Positions 60,667-64,000 of a DNA stretch of 64,000 nt are shown here, one piece after another. Source of the stretch: Acidovorax sp. GW101-3H11 (GTDB taxonomy: Bacteria; Pseudomonadota; Gammaproteobacteria; Burkholderiales; Burkholderiaceae_C); assembly GCF_001633105.1 (NCBI RefSeq), contig NZ_LUKZ01000009.1, positions 967,269 to 1,031,268 of the forward strand. The letters are read 5' to 3'. The position numbers and the translations under genes were made by a program. Numbering within the stretch: position 1 is the stretch's first letter; the number at the start of each line of letters is the position of its first letter. The notes beneath the pieces are model-generated. The model was not told the origin of the DNA. It ran no database searches and saw only the letters and a list, made by a program, of their open reading frames with translations.

Positions 60667-62244
60667 ATGAGCACTACACCTCTCTATGACGCCATCGTCA
60701 TCGGCGCAGGCCACAACGGGCTGGCCAGCGCCTGCTATCTCGCCGCCGAGGGCCGCAAGGTCATCGTCGTCGAATCCCTCGGCAAGGTCGGTGGCATGGC
60801 CTCCTCCGGCTATCTGATACCCGAAGCCCCAAATCATCTGGTGCACCCCTGCGCCCTCGATCTGATGTCTCTGCGCGTGCATCCCATGATGCCGCAGGAG
60901 CTCCAGTTGGAGCGCCACGGCTTTCGTCAGACCGAAATGGAGCCTGGCTATGTCTATCTGCATCCGGATGGCAACTCACTCGTATTCGGCCGCAGCGCGG
61001 AGCAGACCGCCGCTGAGATCCGCCGTTTCAGCACGGCAGACGCCACGGAGTTCCTGGCCCTGATGCAACTGGTAAACACCTTCATCGACTTGGCGATCCC
61101 CATGATGCGGGTCGATCCCGCGCAGATGAACCTAGGAGCGAAATGGCAGGCGCTCAAGGTGCTGATCAAGAACCGGCACCTCAGGCCGGAACTCATGGGC
61201 TTGATGAAAAGCCCCGCCTACACCTCCATCATGGAACGGTTCGAGCACCCGGTCACGCAATCCGCCCTGTGCTGCCTGCTGGGTGCCGCCGGCCCTATCA
61301 CAGGCGAGGGTACCGGGGTCTATTTCGCGCTGCTGGGTTTCATCCAGCGCTTCGGCCTGGGCCGCGCCGTGGGAGGCATGCAGACTCTGTCTGACGCCCT
61401 GGCGGCCCGCCTGACGGAACTGGGGGGCGAGATTCGGCTCAATGCTCCTGCTGCTGAGATCGTGGCCCGTGGCGGTCAAACCCAGGGCGTCCGGCTTGCC
61501 AGCGGCGAAGTGCTCGAGTCACGCAGCGTTGTCGCGGCGGTGCACCCCAAGATTGCCCTGAATATGGTGACACCTGGCGCCATAGAACGCCGCTACCTGA
61601 CGCGGGTCGATCTGGCGCCAGCCAATGCCCACGGCGGCTCGCCCATGAAGATCGACGTCGCACTTCGCGGCCAGGTTCGCGCCAGCCGCCACGAAGCCTT
61701 GCGCGCCGACGGACTGAGTCTTCGCAAGAGCGTGCTGCTGATCGGCACCGTGGAAGCGGTGCTCGACAACTTCAAATGCGCAGCGCGTGGCGATGTCTCC
61801 CGACTGCCCTATCTGTGGGCCACGGCACCGAGTGCCGTGGACCCCACGCAGGCCCCCGAAGGCCAGGACATCGCCTACCTGTATCCGATCGCCATGCCCC
61901 TCGAACCACGCGAAGGATGGGATGCCATCCGTGCCCCGGTGACACAAATGGTCATCGACCAAACGGACGCGTACCTGCCAGGGCTCAAGTCACAGGAGAT
62001 TGGCCGCCGCGCCGAAGCAGCACCCGACTTCGCCAGTCGGCTGAATGTTCCCAACGGCTGCGTGGTGCACATCGACACCGGTGCCTCGCGCACAGGGCTC
62101 ATGCGGCCGGCCTTCGGGCTCGGCGGCGACACGTTGCCGGTGAAGGGGCTGTTCTTCGGCGGCGCCGGCATCCATCCCGGCGGTGGCATCAATGGGCTGC
62201 CGGGCCGCATAGCCGCTGGCCGCGTGAAACGCTATCTGAAGTAA
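60667..62244 (+). CDS. FAD/NAD(P)-dependent oxidoreductase, PYROXD2/CrtI-like
   Basis: A 525-residue flavoprotein. The dinucleotide motif IVIGAGHNGLASACYLAAEG is at about residues 11-30, followed by VVESLGKVGGMASS. The C-terminal FGLGGDTLPVKGLFFGGAGI then HPGGGINGLPGRIAAGRV is the FAD-binding end seen in phytoene-desaturase-like proteins. PYROXD2-like members dehydrogenate varied lipophilic or terpenoid molecules. CCAGGAA precedes the ATG at 60667. It is 29 bp after the TetR gene and 47 bp before the second P450, so it likely acts with that P450 on the same hydrophobic substrate. Confidence 0.87.
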   Translation: MSTTPLYDAIVIGAGHNGLASACYLAAEGRKVIVVESLGKVGGMASSGYLIPEAPNHLVHPCALDLMSLRVHPMMPQELQLERHGFRQTEMEPGYVYLHPDGNSLVFGRSAEQTAAEIRRFSTADATEFLALMQLVNTFIDLAIPMMRVDPAQMNLGAKWQALKVLIKNRHLRPELMGLMKSPAYTSIMERFEHPVTQSALCCLLGAAGPITGEGTGVYFALLGFIQRFGLGRAVGGMQTLSDALAARLTELGGEIRLNAPAAEIVARGGQTQGVRLASGEVLESRSVVAAVHPKIALNMVTPGAIERRYLTRVDLAPANAHGGSPMKIDVALRGQVRASRHEALRADGLSLRKSVLLIGTVEAVLDNFKCAARGDVSRLPYLWATAPSAVDPTQAPEGQDIAYLYPIAMPLEPREGWDAIRAPVTQMVIDQTDAYLPGLKSQEIGRRAEAAPDFASRLNVPNGCVVHIDTGASRTGLMRPAFGLGGDTLPVKGLFFGGAGIHPGGGINGLPGRIAAGRVKRYLK

Positions 62245-62291
62245 GTCCGTTATCCCCACTTTCCCATATCCATCCCTAAAGGAGACGCTCC

Positions 62292-63581
62292 ATGAATACC
62301 ACGACCAAAACCACCACCGAGAACGCCCAGAAGCTCGAAGCGGCCTATGCCAGCGTGTCCGACCTCTATCGCGGCAAAACGGACGACCTGTATGCCGCCT
62401 GCCGCGAGATGCGCAAGACCACACGCGTCTACGAAGGCGACTTCATTGCCAAGTTCCTTGGGGTTCCGACCAACGCCGGGTTGCAGACCCGTCCGACCTA
62501 CGCCGTGTTCCAGTATCAAGACGTGATGAATGTGCTCAAAGACGCCAACACCTTCACCAGCGGATTCATCCTCGAAGGCATGGGCAAGGTGTGGGATGGC
62601 CTGATGATCCTGGGCATGGACGGCGAGGCCCACCGCAAGGTGCGCGCCCTGCTGCAGCCGGCGTTCATGCCGGAGAACGTGAACAAGTGGCGCCCGAAGA
62701 TCGACCGCGTCGCGCGCGAGGATTTCATCATGCCTCTGCTGCCCGACAAGAAAGCCGACCTCATGGAAATGGGCCTGAACTTTCCGGTGCGTGCCATGTA
62801 TGCCCTCGTAGGCTTCCCGGAAGACAACCCCGATCAGTACAACCAATATGCAGTCTGGGCGCTATCGATGCTGGCGGCCAACCAGCTTGACAAAGCCAAG
62901 GCCGAGGAAGGCCGCCGAGTCGCCGCCATTGCGGTCAAGAGCCTGTACGACGCGCTCATGGAGCAGGTCCAGCGGCGCCGCGCCGAAGGTGCAACGGGCG
63001 ATGACCTCATTACCCGCCTGATGAACGCCGAATACGAGGGCCACAAGCTCGACGACCACGAGGTCGCGACCTTCGCCCGCTCGCTGCTGCCCGCTGCCGG
63101 TGAGACCACCACACGAACCTTCAGTGCGGCGATGACGTTCCTGCTGACCATCCCCGGCCTGCTCGACCGCGTGCGCAACGACCGCAATCTGGTGCCCAAG
63201 CTGATCGACGAAGCCGTGCGTTTCGAGCCCTCCTCCACGTTCAAGGTGCGCGAGACTTCCGCCGACGTACAGATCGGTGACGTGACGATCCCCAAGGGCT
63301 CCTTCGTCCAGTGCATGGTCGCCTCGGCCAACCGCGACGAAAGCGCCTTCGAGAATCCCGACGTGTTCGACATCGATCGACGCCAGAAGCCGTCGTTCGG
63401 CTTCGGCTTTGGCCCGCACATGTGCATTGGCCAGTTCGTGGCCAAGCTCGAACTGAACTGCGCGATCAACGGGATTCTGGACCTCATGCCCAACGTGCGG
63501 CTCGACCCCGAGCAACCCGCGCCCAAAATCGAAGGCGCCCATCTGCGCGGGGCCAAGAGCGTGCACGTCATCTGGGATTGA
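62292..63581 (+). CDS. Cytochrome P450 (paralogue)
   Basis: A 429-residue P450 with I-helix AAGETTTRTF, EAVRFEPSSTFKVRE and haem loop FGFGPHMCIGQF (Cys378). AAAGGAG is ideally spaced before the ATG. Conserved blocks such as DVQIGDVTIPKGSFV and the C-terminal LRGAKSVHVIWD parallel the P450 at 58303-59574. It is the second structural gene after TetR. The short gap to the next gene suggests continued operon. Confidence 0.95.
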   Translation: MNTTTKTTTENAQKLEAAYASVSDLYRGKTDDLYAACREMRKTTRVYEGDFIAKFLGVPTNAGLQTRPTYAVFQYQDVMNVLKDANTFTSGFILEGMGKVWDGLMILGMDGEAHRKVRALLQPAFMPENVNKWRPKIDRVAREDFIMPLLPDKKADLMEMGLNFPVRAMYALVGFPEDNPDQYNQYAVWALSMLAANQLDKAKAEEGRRVAAIAVKSLYDALMEQVQRRRAEGATGDDLITRLMNAEYEGHKLDDHEVATFARSLLPAAGETTTRTFSAAMTFLLTIPGLLDRVRNDRNLVPKLIDEAVRFEPSSTFKVRETSADVQIGDVTIPKGSFVQCMVASANRDESAFENPDVFDIDRRQKPSFGFGFGPHMCIGQFVAKLELNCAINGILDLMPNVRLDPEQPAPKIEGAHLRGAKSVHVIWD

Positions 63582-63601
63582 TCAGGAAGGCCCCTCCGAT
63601 C

Positions 63602-64000
63602 ATGCGAACCTTCGATACGATCCCCGAGCGCTCCGACTTCGCCTACCAATGCCTGGTCGGCCCGCAAAAGGTCAGCGGCGCCAGGCTGGCTGATCTGCGC
63701 GACCACTTCGGCCTCAAGCTCACCAAGCACATGCCGTTTGGCAGCGTGCGCGACGATGAAGGCCACATCTACTCGGTGGTGCGGGCTCTCAACGCGCCGG
63801 ACAGCACGCCCAACCCCACCAAGTTCATCTACCAGAGCACCCGCCTGGATGGCCAGAACATCCGCATCGACAAGGAAAAGATCGCCCCCAGAGCGCTCAC
63901 CCTGTTTCCCGCACGCGGGCTCGATGGCGACACCGCCTGGTGGTCCAGCCATCCAGAGGATCCCGGTCAGCCCTGGCGGCTGACCGCCTCTGGCACCGGG
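63602..64000 (+). CDS. Unidentified protein, N-terminal part only
   Basis: The frame opens 20 bp after the P450 stop with MRTFDTIPERSDFAYQCLVG, then KVSGARLADLRDHFGLKLTK and GSVRDDEGHIYSVVRALNAP. It continues through the window edge (133 codons visible). It is likely co-transcribed with the P450. I do not recognise a family. The sequence is soluble, without signal peptide or membrane segment. Beta-rich segments (FIYQSTRLDGQNIRIDKEKI) suggest a lipocalin- or AttH-like fold, a guess only. Confidence 0.6.
   Translation, partial: MRTFDTIPERSDFAYQCLVGPQKVSGARLADLRDHFGLKLTKHMPFGSVRDDEGHIYSVVRALNAPDSTPNPTKFIYQSTRLDGQNIRIDKEKIAPRALTLFPARGLDGDTAWWSSHPEDPGQPWRLTASGTG

Noticed and set aside
1-64000. 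CRISPR array, tRNA or rRNA genes
   Set aside because: No regularly spaced repeats, cloverleaf-like sequences or rRNA stretches were recognised. A tRNA scan would be decisive but could not be run.

Overview
The window looks like a chromosome segment of a high-GC betaproteobacterium, most likely Burkholderiales close to Comamonadaceae. The evidence is indirect: a neisserial/burkholderial-type trimeric porin, three Bug/TctC-type tricarboxylate-transporter binding proteins, an IorAB-type fused oxidoreductase, dense accessory islands and several IS remnants. No rRNA, tRNA or CRISPR array was seen.

Region 1 (1-30132) is a mobile or integrative island. It holds a truncated antitoxin-like gene, an HU-like protein, a DNA-methylase-like protein lacking its catalytic motif, a Fic AMP-transferase, many small island hypotheticals, an SbcC-like ATPase and SbcD-like nuclease, an AbiE-type toxin-antitoxin pair lying between the sbcC and sbcD genes, a recombination-directionality-factor-like protein, a DUF1173 protein, an unusual UspA/hemerythrin-like/MarR fusion and a degenerate tyrosine recombinase. 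About 9 kb of unrelated DNA (7250-16235) sits inside the island. It carries an LpxR-like outer-membrane protein, a universal stress protein, a PHA synthase, a truncated gltS, a complete IS3-family element, two IS5-family remnants, a porin and a Bug protein. At its left edge two opposing genes are both cut off.

Region 2 (30614-35041) holds a DUF1329 exported protein, a branched-chain-type periplasmic binding protein and a PAS-containing chemoreceptor. Region 3 (35329-37238) is etfBA.

Region 4 (37282-64000) is a large catabolic district. It contains a fused 2-oxoacid:ferredoxin oxidoreductase with a divergent LysR regulator, two SDRs, a BphC-type extradiol dioxygenase paired with a one-cluster ferredoxin and a divergent IclR regulator, and a Bug gene killed by an internal stop. 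These are followed by a GGDEF-EAL protein, then an operon of an amidohydrolase, three acyl-CoA dehydrogenases, an enoyl-CoA hydratase, a [2Fe-2S] ferredoxin and a VOC protein. A third SDR, another Bug protein, two paralogous cytochromes P450, a TetR regulator and a PYROXD2/CrtI-like FAD oxidoreductase complete it. P450s with ferredoxins would hydroxylate a substrate, SDRs oxidise alcohols, the extradiol enzyme cleaves a catecholic ring, an amidohydrolase may act on the cleavage product, and acyl-CoA dehydrogenases feeding electrons to EtfBA shorten acyl-CoA intermediates. The combination of one-cluster ferredoxin, extradiol dioxygenase, IclR and P450s recalls terpenoid (abietane, dit) degradation clusters, but the substrate cannot be read from sequence. 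Ring-hydroxylating dioxygenase, ferredoxin reductase, CoA ligase and thiolase genes are absent from the window.
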